Assembly: GCA_025464875.1 (NCBI GenBank)
Contig: JAODMV010000163.1
Span: 1-33,553, forward strand
Length of the DNA stretch: 33,553 nt
DNA from: Arthrobacter sp.
GTDB taxonomy: Bacteria > Actinomycetota > Actinomycetes > Actinomycetales > Micrococcaceae
Direction of reading: 5' to 3'
The notes beneath the pieces were generated by a model. That model was given only the letters and a program-made list of their open reading frames with translations, did no database searches and was not told the origin of the DNA. Of the stretch, positions 1-9,431 are shown piece by piece (within the stretch, counting starts at the first letter, position 1; each line of letters starts with the position of its first letter). A program made the position numbers and the translations under genes.

Positions 1-368
1 CGGGTGGGAACCAGCACATCCACGGAAACCGGGTCCGCGGTTATGCCGGCCCGACCCCATTGTTCAGATGATCTCCGGCTCACCGCACACCTCCGGTACG
101 TCCGGGCACACGACCGCAAGGCGCGGTTGCGTTTGCATATACACGCCATGTACCCCGCCGCACCGGAATTACACGTGTTCAAGGGATTTCAGGCCGGATT
201 TCCGGCAGGAAGCGAGCCCCCTTTCGGGATGCCTCCGGAACGAAATCGATCTGGACACGGGTAGTTCGCAGGCCTAGGGTTTCAGCAACGGCGGATACCG
301 ATCTTCCTGCTAACACCGCCGCCGGCGGTCCGTTGCCGCGGGCCGTCCCAGCAAAAGGAGGAAATTAA

Positions 369-842
369 ATGGAAACCGTTGAAGCGTCCATTGATGTCGC
401 TGTTCCGGTAAGCACGGCGTACAACCAGTGGACGCAGTTCGAATCCTTTCCCGAGTTTATGTCCGGCGTGGAATCCGTGACACAACTGACCGACACCACC
501 AACCACTGGGTCACAAAGATCGGTGGCGTAAAGCGGGAATTCGACACCGAGATCGTCGAACAGCGGCCCGATGAGCGGATAGCCTGGCGAAGCGTCGATG
601 GAAAATCCCATGCAGGCGTGGTCACTTTCATGCCATTGGACGCCAACCGTACGAGGGTCTCGGTCCGCTTCGATTGGGACCCGGAGACCTTCGTAGAGAA
701 AGCCGGGGCGGCCCTGAATATTGACGATTTGAAGGTGAAGCAGGATCTCCGCAAGTTCAAGGAGTTCATTGAGTCACGGGGAGCGGAAACCGGGGCCTGG
801 CGCGGCGAAGTCGAGGACAGCGGACCCACCGGACAAATCTAG
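369..842 (+). CDS. SRPBCC / polyketide cyclase-dehydrase family protein
   Basis: 157-aa ORF with an SRPBCC-like start (METVEASIDVAVPVSTAYNQWTQFESFPEFMSGVESV) and a good SD (aaaggagga) just upstream of the ATG. Confidence 0.85.
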   Translation: METVEASIDVAVPVSTAYNQWTQFESFPEFMSGVESVTQLTDTTNHWVTKIGGVKREFDTEIVEQRPDERIAWRSVDGKSHAGVVTFMPLDANRTRVSVRFDWDPETFVEKAGAALNIDDLKVKQDLRKFKEFIESRGAETGAWRGEVEDSGPTGQI

Positions 843-885
843 ACTCCGACTCGGTGGACTCCGCGCAGCGGAGCGGTTCCGGCGC

Positions 886-2376
886 CTACTCCGCGGCGGG
901 CAGGTCCCGGGTGGCGGGGCCCTGAAGCACCTGGCCTGCCGGAGAAAAGCGTGACCCGTGCAGCGGGCAGTCCCAGGATTTCTCTGCATCGTTCCAACTC
1001 AGCAGCCCGCCGAGATGGGTGCACACTGCGGACAGCCGGCAGGTCACGCCGTCGACCGTGGACACGGCGACGGGCTTCCGCGCCTGCCGGACCACCGTTC
1101 CGTTCCCCTCCGCCGGTACTGTGCGGCCGTCAGGCTTGGCCAACGCCACCTTCGCATAGCTTTCCGCCAGTGTCTTGGCGACATCGACATTCAGAGTGAT
1201 GGCGGCGGCCGCGCCCGCCGGGGATGTGGCACGACGGTGGATGGTGTCCGCCCAATGCAGCTGGCCGCCCAGAATCTCTGCGCTGATGGCGAGCGAGGCG
1301 GCAATGCCGTTGCTCATCCCCCACTTGTTGTAGCCAGTCGCGAAAAAGATTCTGCCGCCGCCGCGCGGGAGTTTGCCGAAGAAAGGCATCAGGTTCGCCG
1401 CCTGATAGTCCTCCCCGGACCATGTATGCGTCGCTTCCGATCCCGGGAAATGGTGGCGTGCCCAGTCCAGCAGCTCCTCCAGGCGCCGCCGCGGCGACGG
1501 CTCACGGCCGACCTGATGCCCGTTTCCGCCCACGAGCAACAGTTCCCGGGCGTCCGTCGGGTAGCTGCGGAGGGACCTGCCCGGAGACTCCGCGGAGAGA
1601 TACATTCCCGCGGGAACGGAGGTCGAGGACGGAACCCTGAGCGCAGCGGCATAGGATTGCGTCGCCTTGAGCTTCGCGAAGTACAGGCCCCGGTCCAGGA
1701 TCGGAACGCCCGTGGCCAGCACTACATGGTCCGCCCTGACGACGCCGGCGCCCGCTATGACCGTCAGGCGCATGCCGCGCCCGACGTTCCGGGCCCGCAC
1801 GCCCTCAAGCAGCACCCCGCCGTGGGCGCGGAAGTCCGAGGCTAGCGCTTCCAGGACGTCCATCGGATTGAACTGCGCCTGATGGCCGAGGCGGATCGCT
1901 CGCCGGGTGGCAAAGGGCAGCTCGGTGTCGGCGCTTTCCTCGACGTCCAGGCCGGCTGCCCTGGCTACGGCGAGTTCGGATCCTGTCCGCTCCGCGCCGT
2001 CGTCGGTCACGGAAAAAGTGAACGCATCCCGGCGCTGGAACGGAACGCCCTTCTCGTCGAGGTAACGCAGCAGCCACGCCTGTCCTTCCCTGTTGGCCTC
2101 GACGTACGCGTTGACGATCTTCTGGGAGTATTGCCGGCGCAGCGCAGACAGGACCGTGCCCTGGAGCAGGGTCAGCTTGGCCGTGGTGTTGCCAGTGGTC
2201 CCGGCGCCCACGGTTCTGGCCTCCAGGACCGCAACCCGCATGCCTGACCTCGCAAGCAACAATGCAGTCGCCAGCCCGGTGATCCCGGCGCCCACGACGA
2301 CGGTGTCGTAGTCCGCCCCCGGGACAAAACGGTCGGAGGTGATGGCCCGCGCCCGGTCCAGCCACAGTGACGTCAT
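886..2376 (-). CDS. FAD-dependent oxidoreductase with C-terminal Rieske [2Fe-2S] domain
   Basis: Dinucleotide-binding motif (DTVVVGAGITGLATALLLARSGMRVAVLEA) and a C-terminal Rieske signature (CTHLGG...CPLHGSRF). The start is set at the internal Met (MTSLWLDRARAITSDRF), not the longest ORF start at 2499. Confidence 0.9.
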   Translation of the reverse strand: MTSLWLDRARAITSDRFVPGADYDTVVVGAGITGLATALLLARSGMRVAVLEARTVGAGTTGNTTAKLTLLQGTVLSALRRQYSQKIVNAYVEANREGQAWLLRYLDEKGVPFQRRDAFTFSVTDDGAERTGSELAVARAAGLDVEESADTELPFATRRAIRLGHQAQFNPMDVLEALASDFRAHGGVLLEGVRARNVGRGMRLTVIAGAGVVRADHVVLATGVPILDRGLYFAKLKATQSYAAALRVPSSTSVPAGMYLSAESPGRSLRSYPTDARELLLVGGNGHQVGREPSPRRRLEELLDWARHHFPGSEATHTWSGEDYQAANLMPFFGKLPRGGGRIFFATGYNKWGMSNGIAASLAISAEILGGQLHWADTIHRRATSPAGAAAAITLNVDVAKTLAESYAKVALAKPDGRTVPAEGNGTVVRQARKPVAVSTVDGVTCRLSAVCTHLGGLLSWNDAEKSWDCPLHGSRFSPAGQVLQGPATRDLPAAE

Positions 2377-2443
2377 GTTAACGTTCCCTCTCGGTTCTGT
2401 TGATGTACATGGGCCAGTCGTCGCCGCGGTGAACCGCGGCCGG

Positions 2444-4246
2444 TCACTTCCCGCGAGACTCCTCCTGCCGCGCGTAGATGTCCAGCAGCGCCGATGCACC
2501 GCGGCCGGCGTTTCCTTCCTCGGACAGCGCGGACTTCATGTCCTCGAGCTTCGCTGCACCGGCCGGGAAGGGCGGCAGCAGCGGCACGTCCGGATCGGTC
2601 AGCACCTCAAGCACCACGGGACGGTCGGCTGCGAGCGCCCTGTCCCACGCGTCGGCCAGCTGCTCCGGAGCCTCCACCCGGATCCCGGTCAGCCCCAGCA
2701 GTTCGGCGTAGCGGGCATAGGGGAAGTCCGGTATTTCCTGGCTGGCCGGGAAACGTGGCTCCGACTCCGTCTCCCGCTGCTCCCAGGTGACCTCGGCCAG
2801 GTCCCGGTTGTTGAAGACGCACACCACAAAGCGCGGGTCCGTCCACTCCCGCCAGCGGTGTGCCACCGTGATCAGCTCGGCCACACCGGTCATCTGCATG
2901 GCTCCGTCCCCTGCCAGCGCCACGACCGGCCGCTCCGGCCGGGCCAGCTTGGCCGCGATCCCGTAGGGGATGGAACAGCCCATGCTGGCGAGCGTTCCGG
3001 ACAGATGCGCCGGAACTCCCCGCGGGAGGGTCAGTTGGCGGGCGTACCAGTAGACGCAACTGCCGACGTCGACGCTCAGCTGTGCGTTGTCGGGGAGCCT
3101 GGCGCTGAGCTCGCGGACCACACGTTCGGGATTCACCGGATTGGCCGGAACGAGGGAGCGCTCCTCCGCCAGGGCATGCCAGTCCCGCACTTGGCGCTCG
3201 ATCTCCGCGCGCCAGACGCGGCGGGCGCCGTCGGCTGGCCCGGGGTCAAGCCTGGCTGCGAGCTCCGTGAGTGTCTCCGCGGCATCGCCTACGAGGCCTG
3301 CCTCCACCGGGTAGCGGTTGCCGATTTTCCGGCCGTCGATATCAATCTGAACTGTTCGGGCCGAACCCGGTTCGGGATAGAACTCCGTCCAGGGGTCGTT
3401 GGATCCGACAATCAGCAGGGTGTCGCAGTTTCCCAGCAGGTGGGCGCTGGCGGTGGAACCCAGATGTCCCATGGTTCCGGCGGCGAAGGGCAAGGTCTCA
3501 TCGACGTAGGGCTTGCCCAGCAGGCTGGTGGTGATTCCGGCGTCGAGCTGTTCGGCCAGGGCCACGACTTCGGACTGCGCGGCACGGGCACCCTGGCCCA
3601 CGAGGAACGCCACCTTCCGGCCGGCGTTGAGCACGTCGGCGGCCGCGGCCAGATCCTTCTCGCGGGGAAGAACACGTGCAGGTGTCCATTGGGGCGCCGT
3701 GACGACAATGCCGTGCTCGTGCTCCAGCACGGGCGCCGCGGCCTTCTGGATATCGTGCGGCACGATCACCACGCACGGCGAGCGCGTTTCCAGCGCGGTG
3801 CGGAACGCCCGGTCCAGCAGCATGGGAAGCTGTTCGGGGGTGCTTGCCATCTGTGCGAACTGGGCGGCGACATCTTTGAAAAGCGTCAGGAGATCAACCT
3901 CCTGCATGTACGCCGAGCCCAGGACGCTGCGGCTCTGCTGGCCGATGATGGCCACCACCGGCACGCTGTCCAGCTTCGCATCGTAGAGTCCGTTGAGCAG
4001 ATGCACGGCACCTGGACCCTGCGTCGACGTCACCACCCCGACCCCGCCGGTGTACTTGGCGTGGCCCACCGCCATGAACGCCGCTGTTTCTTCATGCCGG
4101 GCCTGCACGAACTGCACGGCGCCCTCGGACCGGCCAAGGGCACCCATGAAGCCGTTGATGCCGTCGCCGCTGTAACCAAATACCCTGTCCACGCCCCACG
4201 ATCTGAGACGCTCAACCAGCACATCAGCAACCAGCCGTTCAGGCAT
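2444..4246 (-). CDS. Thiamine pyrophosphate-requiring enzyme (pyruvate oxidase / acetolactate synthase-like)
   Basis: 600-aa ORF with TPP-enzyme N-terminus (RLRSWGVDRVFGYSGDGINGFMGAL...RHEETAAFMAVGHAKYTGGVGVV) and a C-terminal TPP-binding GDGAMQMT...FNNRDLAEV motif. Confidence 0.9.
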   Translation of the reverse strand: MPERLVADVLVERLRSWGVDRVFGYSGDGINGFMGALGRSEGAVQFVQARHEETAAFMAVGHAKYTGGVGVVTSTQGPGAVHLLNGLYDAKLDSVPVVAIIGQQSRSVLGSAYMQEVDLLTLFKDVAAQFAQMASTPEQLPMLLDRAFRTALETRSPCVVIVPHDIQKAAAPVLEHEHGIVVTAPQWTPARVLPREKDLAAAADVLNAGRKVAFLVGQGARAAQSEVVALAEQLDAGITTSLLGKPYVDETLPFAAGTMGHLGSTASAHLLGNCDTLLIVGSNDPWTEFYPEPGSARTVQIDIDGRKIGNRYPVEAGLVGDAAETLTELAARLDPGPADGARRVWRAEIERQVRDWHALAEERSLVPANPVNPERVVRELSARLPDNAQLSVDVGSCVYWYARQLTLPRGVPAHLSGTLASMGCSIPYGIAAKLARPERPVVALAGDGAMQMTGVAELITVAHRWREWTDPRFVVCVFNNRDLAEVTWEQRETESEPRFPASQEIPDFPYARYAELLGLTGIRVEAPEQLADAWDRALAADRPVVLEVLTDPDVPLLPPFPAGAAKLEDMKSALSEEGNAGRGASALLDIYARQEESRGK

Positions 4247-4306
4247 ATTGGACGCTCCCTACTGTCGATCCGAACCGGACACGTGACCTGCAGTCCGCGG
4301 CGGCAG

Positions 4307-4546
4307 CTATTCCTCGTGCCCCTGGTCGCCGCTCATCTGGTCCTCCGCGGGAGGGGTCTCGCCGGGCGGCACACCTCCACCGGGTTCCAGGCCGGTGATA
4401 TTGCCCTTGAGCGGATCCGGATTGGCCGAGCTGGCGGCATCCTCAGGCTCGCCCCGCGGATCCTGGCGCTGCTCGCGTTCCGGATCATCCGGGGACTGCG
4501 GCTGATCCGGATTGGCAGGATCATTTTCGGGATGGTAGGTGCTCAT
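4307..4546 (-). CDS. Small DUF6480-like protein
   Basis: 79-aa product beginning MSTYHPENDPANPDQP, with the Pro/Gly-rich motif TGLEPGGGVPPGETPPAEDQMSG that I recall from DUF6480 proteins. Start taken at the internal Met of the longer ORF. Confidence 0.65.
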   Translation of the reverse strand: MSTYHPENDPANPDQPQSPDDPEREQRQDPRGEPEDAASSANPDPLKGNITGLEPGGGVPPGETPPAEDQMSGDQGHEE

Positions 4547-4658
4547 GATTTTTCCGACCTCCGTAGCTTTGGGTGGCTCTGGACTAATTGTAAGCATACT
4601 GATAATGCTGGAACAGTAAGGCGGGGCAGCCCGCAAATCGATACGAGGGAGCAATCTG

Positions 4659-5078
4659 ATGGGAATTGGCGACAGCATCGGAAAAGCCGCAGAGAACGCC
4701 ATGGAGGACCTCGCGGGCACCTCACGACCGACAGGCGACGCCCACGTGCCGGAGCCCGGGAAGTCCGACGACGACATCCAGGTCCACTCATCCCTTAGCG
4801 AGGGATCGAACGCGATGGAAAACTCCGCCGAGGAGGCCGCCGACCGTTCGCAACGGCACCAGCCCACCGCTTCCAGCGCTGCCAGCGCTGCCAGCGACGC
4901 CGGTGACACCGGGAGATCAAACGATTCCAGCGGCGCTGCGGAGCCAGGCGAGGATGCCGGGGACGTGCCGCGCGACCTACCGGGGGTGGCCGGTTTACCC
5001 AGTTCCGACCCGGACAAGCTGCGTGCGGACCCGTCGGAGGGAGACGAGGACCCGTCCACCAACCTGGGCCGGGGCTGA
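4659..5078 (+). CDS. Hypothetical acidic low-complexity protein
   Basis: 139-aa ORF (MGIGDSIGKAAENAMEDLAGTSRPTGD...), Ser/Ala/Asp-rich, with SD-like gaggga upstream; divergent from the DUF6480-like gene. Confidence 0.65.
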   Translation: MGIGDSIGKAAENAMEDLAGTSRPTGDAHVPEPGKSDDDIQVHSSLSEGSNAMENSAEEAADRSQRHQPTASSAASAASDAGDTGRSNDSSGAAEPGEDAGDVPRDLPGVAGLPSSDPDKLRADPSEGDEDPSTNLGRG

Positions 5079-5090
5079 TAGGGGACTGAC

Positions 5091-7595
5091 ATGGTTGACA
5101 GGATCTCCGAGATCTGGGGTACGCGCACCCCGTACGGCAAGGACGGGCTGTGGCCGGTTCGTGTTGACCAGATGCTCGGCGGCGGGGTGACGGAGGACGA
5201 CGTTGACCGCTGGGTGCAGTCCGCGTGCGTGCTGTGCAGTAACGGCTGCGCCTGCGACATCGCCGTCAAGGACGGCGCAATGGTGGGTATCCGCGGCCGT
5301 GCCGGGGATCTGGTAAACCACGGCCGGCTCGGCCCGAAGGGCCTGTTTGCCAGCTGGCAGGGTGTGTCGCACAAGGACCGTCTGACGCGTCCGCTGATCC
5401 GGCAGAACGGCCGGCTCGTGGAATGCGACTGGGACGCTGCGATGGCCAGGATCGTCAGCCGGAGCAGCCAGCTCCTACAGGAGCAGGGGCCTCTGAGCCA
5501 TGGGTTTTACACCAGCGGGCAGCTCTTCCTTGAGGAGTACTACGCCTTGGCCGTCATCGGGAAGGCCGGGATAGGCACCCCACATATGGACGGGAACACC
5601 AGGCTGTGTACCGCCACGGCAGCCACAGCGCTGAAGGAAACCTTCGGAGCCGACGGGCAGCCCGGAACCTACGCCGATATCGACAGCTGCGACGCGATCT
5701 TCCTCTATGGCCACAACATGGCAGAGACGCAGACGGTGCTCTGGTCACGGGTGCTGGACCGCCTTGCCGGCCCCGAGCGGCCAAAGCTCGTCTGCGTGGA
5801 TCCCCGCGACACCGAGGTCGCCCGCGAGGCCGACGTTCTCCTCGCTGTCCGGCCCGGCACGAACCTGGCGCTCATGCACGCCCTGGTCCACGAAGTGCTC
5901 AGCAACGGCTGGGAGAATGCAGACTACATCCGCGCTCACACCTTGGGATTCGACGATCTCAGGGCCGCGGCCGAGCCCTGGACGCCCGAAGCGGCGGCCG
6001 AGACCTGTGGCATCCGCGCAGCGGACATCAGGGAGGCGGCCCGGATCTTCGGCACTTCCGGCAGGGTCCTCTCGACCGTGTTGCAGGGCTTCTACCAGTC
6101 TTCCCAGGCCACGGCCGCTTCCTGCCAGGTCAACAACCTCCATCTGCTCCGCGGCATGCTGGGTCGGCCCGGCTGCGGGGTGCTCCAGATGAACGGCCAG
6201 CCCACTGCCCAGAACAACAGGGAATGCGGAGCAGACGGCGACCTTCCGGGATTCCGGAACTGGGAGAATCCCGAACACGTCAACGAGTTGGCCGCGCTCT
6301 GGGACGTGGAGCCGATGGTTATCCCCCATTGGGCGCCCCCGACCCACGCCATGCAGATCTTCCGCTACGCCGAGCAGGGCTCCATCACGTTCCTGTGGAT
6401 CTCAGCCACGAACCCCGCAGTGTCCATGCCTGAACTCCGCCGGATCCGGGAGATCCTCGCCCAGGATGAACTGTTCCTCGTTGTGCAGGACCTCTACCTC
6501 ACCGAGACGGCGCAAGCCGCCGACGTCGTTCTGCCGGCTGCCGGATGGGGCGAAAAGACCGGGACATTCACCAATGCCAACCGCACCGTCCACCTCTCCG
6601 ACAAGGCTGTCAACCCGCCCGGGGCGGCCCGCAGCGATCTGGACATTTTCCTCGACTACGCACGCCGGATGAATTTCACCACCCTTGGCGGAAGACCACT
6701 GCTGGCGTGGTCCGGGCCGGAGGACGGCTTCGAGGCATGGAAAAAATGTTCCCGCGGCCGGCCCTGCGACTACACGGGCATCACCTACGAAAGGCTGCGC
6801 GGCGGCAGCGGAATACCCTGGCCGTGCAATGAAGAGAACCCCGACGGGCGGGAACGGCTCTACGAGGACGGCGTGTTCCCCACGGACCCCGGTTATTGCG
6901 AGAGCTACGGCCACGAGCTGCTGACCGGCGCCACGGTGGGCCCGCAGGCCTTCCGCGCCCAGGCCCCTGCCGGCCGTGCTCTCCTCAAAACAGCGGCGTA
7001 CCATCCCCCGCACGAGGAACCCGACGCGGACTACCCGCTGCGGTTCACCACAGGGCGCACGGCCTATCATTTCCACACCCGCACGAAGACGGGCAGGGCA
7101 CAGCCGCTTTCGGCGGCCGCGCCGAAGGCATGGGTGGAATTGGCCGTCGAAGACGCCGACGGGCTGGGGATTTCCGAGGGCGACATGGTCCGCGTTAGCT
7201 CACGCCGGGGGCACATTGACGTGCCCGCCCGTGTGAGCAGCATCCGTCCCGGTACTGTCTTCGCCCCGTTCCACTACGGCTACTGGGACGCCGGCGGAAG
7301 TCCCGGCCTCCACCCGACGGCGGCCAATGAACTGACCCTGACCGAATGGGACCCGGTATCAAAACAGCCGATGTTCAAGAACGCGGCCGTCCGGGTGGTC
7401 AAGATCGGTGAAGCCACCGGACCCGCGCCCGCGCCGACGACGACCGCCTCGCGCCCCGCCGCTGCACGAGGCGCCGCCCTCGTACCGGCTACCGCCGGTG
7501 GCGAAGCGGCCCACGCCTCAGAATCGCTCAACGCCGCCGCGCCACCGCGGTTCCCCCATGCCATCCGAAATTCACGCGAAGAAGGCCGGCCGTGA
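5091..7595 (+). CDS. Molybdopterin (bis-MGD) oxidoreductase, nitrate reductase/formate dehydrogenase-like
   Basis: 834 aa. N-terminal CVLCSNGC cluster motif, likely Mo-ligating Cys in NTRLCTATAATALKETFG, and a C-terminal molybdopterin dinucleotide-binding region (LRFTTGRTAYHFHTRTKTGR...ADGLGISEGDMVRVSSRRG). Confidence 0.9.
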   Translation: MVDRISEIWGTRTPYGKDGLWPVRVDQMLGGGVTEDDVDRWVQSACVLCSNGCACDIAVKDGAMVGIRGRAGDLVNHGRLGPKGLFASWQGVSHKDRLTRPLIRQNGRLVECDWDAAMARIVSRSSQLLQEQGPLSHGFYTSGQLFLEEYYALAVIGKAGIGTPHMDGNTRLCTATAATALKETFGADGQPGTYADIDSCDAIFLYGHNMAETQTVLWSRVLDRLAGPERPKLVCVDPRDTEVAREADVLLAVRPGTNLALMHALVHEVLSNGWENADYIRAHTLGFDDLRAAAEPWTPEAAAETCGIRAADIREAARIFGTSGRVLSTVLQGFYQSSQATAASCQVNNLHLLRGMLGRPGCGVLQMNGQPTAQNNRECGADGDLPGFRNWENPEHVNELAALWDVEPMVIPHWAPPTHAMQIFRYAEQGSITFLWISATNPAVSMPELRRIREILAQDELFLVVQDLYLTETAQAADVVLPAAGWGEKTGTFTNANRTVHLSDKAVNPPGAARSDLDIFLDYARRMNFTTLGGRPLLAWSGPEDGFEAWKKCSRGRPCDYTGITYERLRGGSGIPWPCNEENPDGRERLYEDGVFPTDPGYCESYGHELLTGATVGPQAFRAQAPAGRALLKTAAYHPPHEEPDADYPLRFTTGRTAYHFHTRTKTGRAQPLSAAAPKAWVELAVEDADGLGISEGDMVRVSSRRGHIDVPARVSSIRPGTVFAPFHYGYWDAGGSPGLHPTAANELTLTEWDPVSKQPMFKNAAVRVVKIGEATGPAPAPTTTASRPAAARGAALVPATAGGEAAHASESLNAAAPPRFPHAIRNSREEGRP

Positions 7596-8053
7596 ACCTG
7601 AACATCTACCTGGGGATGCTTCGCCAGGCCGAACAGACCCTTGCCGGATCCTTCCGCCAAGTCGCAGACGGTCACGGCGCCGAACCCGACGTTCATTTCC
7701 TGTGTTACACCCTGGCTGAGCAGTGCGAACGACACGGAAAACTCCTGGTCCCGGTCGTCCAGCGGTACGGGGAGGACCAGTCAGACAACGAACCGGAGCG
7801 GCTGCACGCCCAGGGGCTGTCGGAAACACGGAGCGGCCCGGTAGGACTCCTGCGTGACCTGCAGGACCTGTACCTGCTCGCCAGCCTCGTGGACATCACC
7901 TGGACCATGGTCAAGCAGGCAGCCTCCGCCCTGCACGACGAAAAACTGCTCTCTGTCGTGGACCAATGCGACTCCGAGACGGGCATCCAGCTTCGATGGC
8001 TACAAACCAGGATGAAGCAGGCTGCCCCGCAGGCGCTCGTCGCGGCGCGCTGA
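7592..8053 (+). CDS. Hypothetical mostly helical protein translationally coupled to the molybdoenzyme
   Basis: GTG start overlaps the molybdoenzyme stop (gtga, 7592-7595). 153 aa, helix-like composition. Confidence 0.75.
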   Translation: MNLNIYLGMLRQAEQTLAGSFRQVADGHGAEPDVHFLCYTLAEQCERHGKLLVPVVQRYGEDQSDNEPERLHAQGLSETRSGPVGLLRDLQDLYLLASLVDITWTMVKQAASALHDEKLLSVVDQCDSETGIQLRWLQTRMKQAAPQALVAAR

Positions 8054-8075
8054 CGAGACGCGGAAGGAGACGACG

Positions 8076-8621
8076 ATGGCCACGCGGATTTCGGTGCTGG
8101 ACCGGCTCAAGCGGAACCAAAAATCCCTCGGGGCGGGAATCTACGCGGCCCTGCTCTCGCTCGTCGTCCTTGCCCTAAGCGGCACGGTGGGGCTGCTCGT
8201 TCATCTGCCCTGGCTCTTTCCGAGCCTCGGGCCGACGGTCATGCTCTTCTTCGAATCCCCCGAACAGCCCGCGTCCCGACCCACGAACACGATCGTCGGC
8301 CACGGCACGGGGCTCATCGCCGGAGCCCTTTGCCTCTCCGCCTTCGGATTGCAGAACAGGCCGTCGGCGCCGGTCGGCGGGTTGACCGCTATGCATGTTC
8401 TCGCGGGCGCCCTTTCCGTGGCGCTGACAACCCTGGTGCTGACAACGCTGCGCATGCCACATCCTCCGGCGGGAGCGACAACCCTCATCGTCAGCCTCGG
8501 AGTCCTGACGACCCCCGTGCAACTGCTCTCCATGGCAGGGGCCGTCCTCCTCGTAACGGCTGCAGCGTGGGGCCTGAACATCCTGTTGGGAACCCGCCCG
8601 GCTGCGAAGACACCGGCATAG
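8076..8621 (+). CDS. HPP family membrane protein
   Basis: 181 aa with multiple hydrophobic segments and HPP-family motifs (LFPSLGPTVMLFFESPEQPASRPTNTIVGHGTG, TTLRMPHPPAGATTLIV); SD ggaagga. Confidence 0.85.
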   Translation: MATRISVLDRLKRNQKSLGAGIYAALLSLVVLALSGTVGLLVHLPWLFPSLGPTVMLFFESPEQPASRPTNTIVGHGTGLIAGALCLSAFGLQNRPSAPVGGLTAMHVLAGALSVALTTLVLTTLRMPHPPAGATTLIVSLGVLTTPVQLLSMAGAVLLVTAAAWGLNILLGTRPAAKTPA

Positions 8622-8733
8622 CCATGCTGATGACTCCTGACTCGTTCCGCGGGCGCCGCATCCCCTCTTGGAAAAGTGATGGCACCGAGAATCCGAGGCG
8701 TGCCAGCGACGATATTTGCGGAGACCGCGCAGC

Positions 8734-9360
8734 TCAGAACGCCCCGGCTGCCAGGGTCAGCGCGAGCACGATCATGAACACCGATATTGCCCCATCCAGG
8801 ACCCGCCAGGCGGCCGGTTTGGCGAAGACTGGCGCCAGCAGCCGCGCGCCGTAGCCGAGCCCGCTGAACCAGAGGACGCTGCCGGTCACGGCCCCGGCGG
8901 CGAAGAACCAGCGGCCGTCCGCACCTTGGGAAGACGCGAGTGAACCAAGCAGGACCACCGTGTCCAGATACACGTGCGGATTCAGCCACGTGATCGACAA
9001 GCACGTCAGGATGGCTGCCAGGCGCTTCATTCCCCCGTCCGGGCCCACCGTCTCCAGGCGCGCCGGATGCAGCGCCCTGCGGGCGGAGAACACCGCATAG
9101 ACAAGAAGGAACCCCGCCCCGGCCCAGCGGACAACGTCGACGGCGAGGGGCGCGGCCTGGGTCAGGCCGCCGATGCCGGCCACCCCGAGCAGCATGAGAA
9201 CCGCGTCGCTCACGATGCAGATGAGAACGATCGGGAGCACGTGTTCCCGGCGCAGGCCCTGACGGAGAACGAAGGCGTTCTGCGCGCCGATCGCCACGAT
9301 GAGGGACAGGCCGGCACCCAGCCCGGTCAGGAGGGCAGCAATCGATGCGGTAGGAGTCAC
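8734..9360 (-). CDS. lysE: LysE/ArgO family amino acid exporter
   Basis: 208 aa with LysE hallmark GLGAGLSLIVAIGAQNAFVLRQGLRREHVLPIVLICIVSDAVLMLLGVAG; divergent from a LysR regulator. Confidence 0.9.
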   Translation of the reverse strand: MTPTASIAALLTGLGAGLSLIVAIGAQNAFVLRQGLRREHVLPIVLICIVSDAVLMLLGVAGIGGLTQAAPLAVDVVRWAGAGFLLVYAVFSARRALHPARLETVGPDGGMKRLAAILTCLSITWLNPHVYLDTVVLLGSLASSQGADGRWFFAAGAVTGSVLWFSGLGYGARLLAPVFAKPAAWRVLDGAISVFMIVLALTLAAGAF

Positions 9361-9386
9361 CCCTTGACAGTAGGCAGTCTGCGAGA

Positions 9387-9401
9387 ATTAGTACAGCTAA
9401 T
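9387..9401. promoter_or_regulatory. Putative LysR-type operator (ATTAG-TACAG-CTAAT) in the lysE/lysR divergent intergenic region
   Basis: Perfect 5-bp inverted repeat with 5-nt spacer and T-N11-A core, between divergent lysE and the LysR-family gene. Confidence 0.6.
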
Positions 9402-9431
9402 CTTTCTTCACCACCCTTAGGAGGGCTAATC

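Noticed and set aside
1-360. ORFs 4..264 and 68..277 at the window start
   Set aside because: Overlapping short ORFs with no SD support or recognisable composition; region looks intergenic.
4593-4609. AGCAT-N7-ATGCT inverted repeat between the divergent 4546/4659 genes
   Set aside because: Only 5-bp arms; could be a promoter/operator but too short to support alone.
2339-4798. 819-aa plus-strand ORF
   Set aside because: Antisense to the clear TPP-enzyme gene; long open frames are common opposite high-GC coding sequence and this translation has no recognisable domain.
4307-5374. Full-length 355-aa minus-strand ORF
   Set aside because: Only the C-terminal 79 codons (from 4546) look like a real protein; the rest is antisense to the 4659 gene and the molybdoenzyme start.
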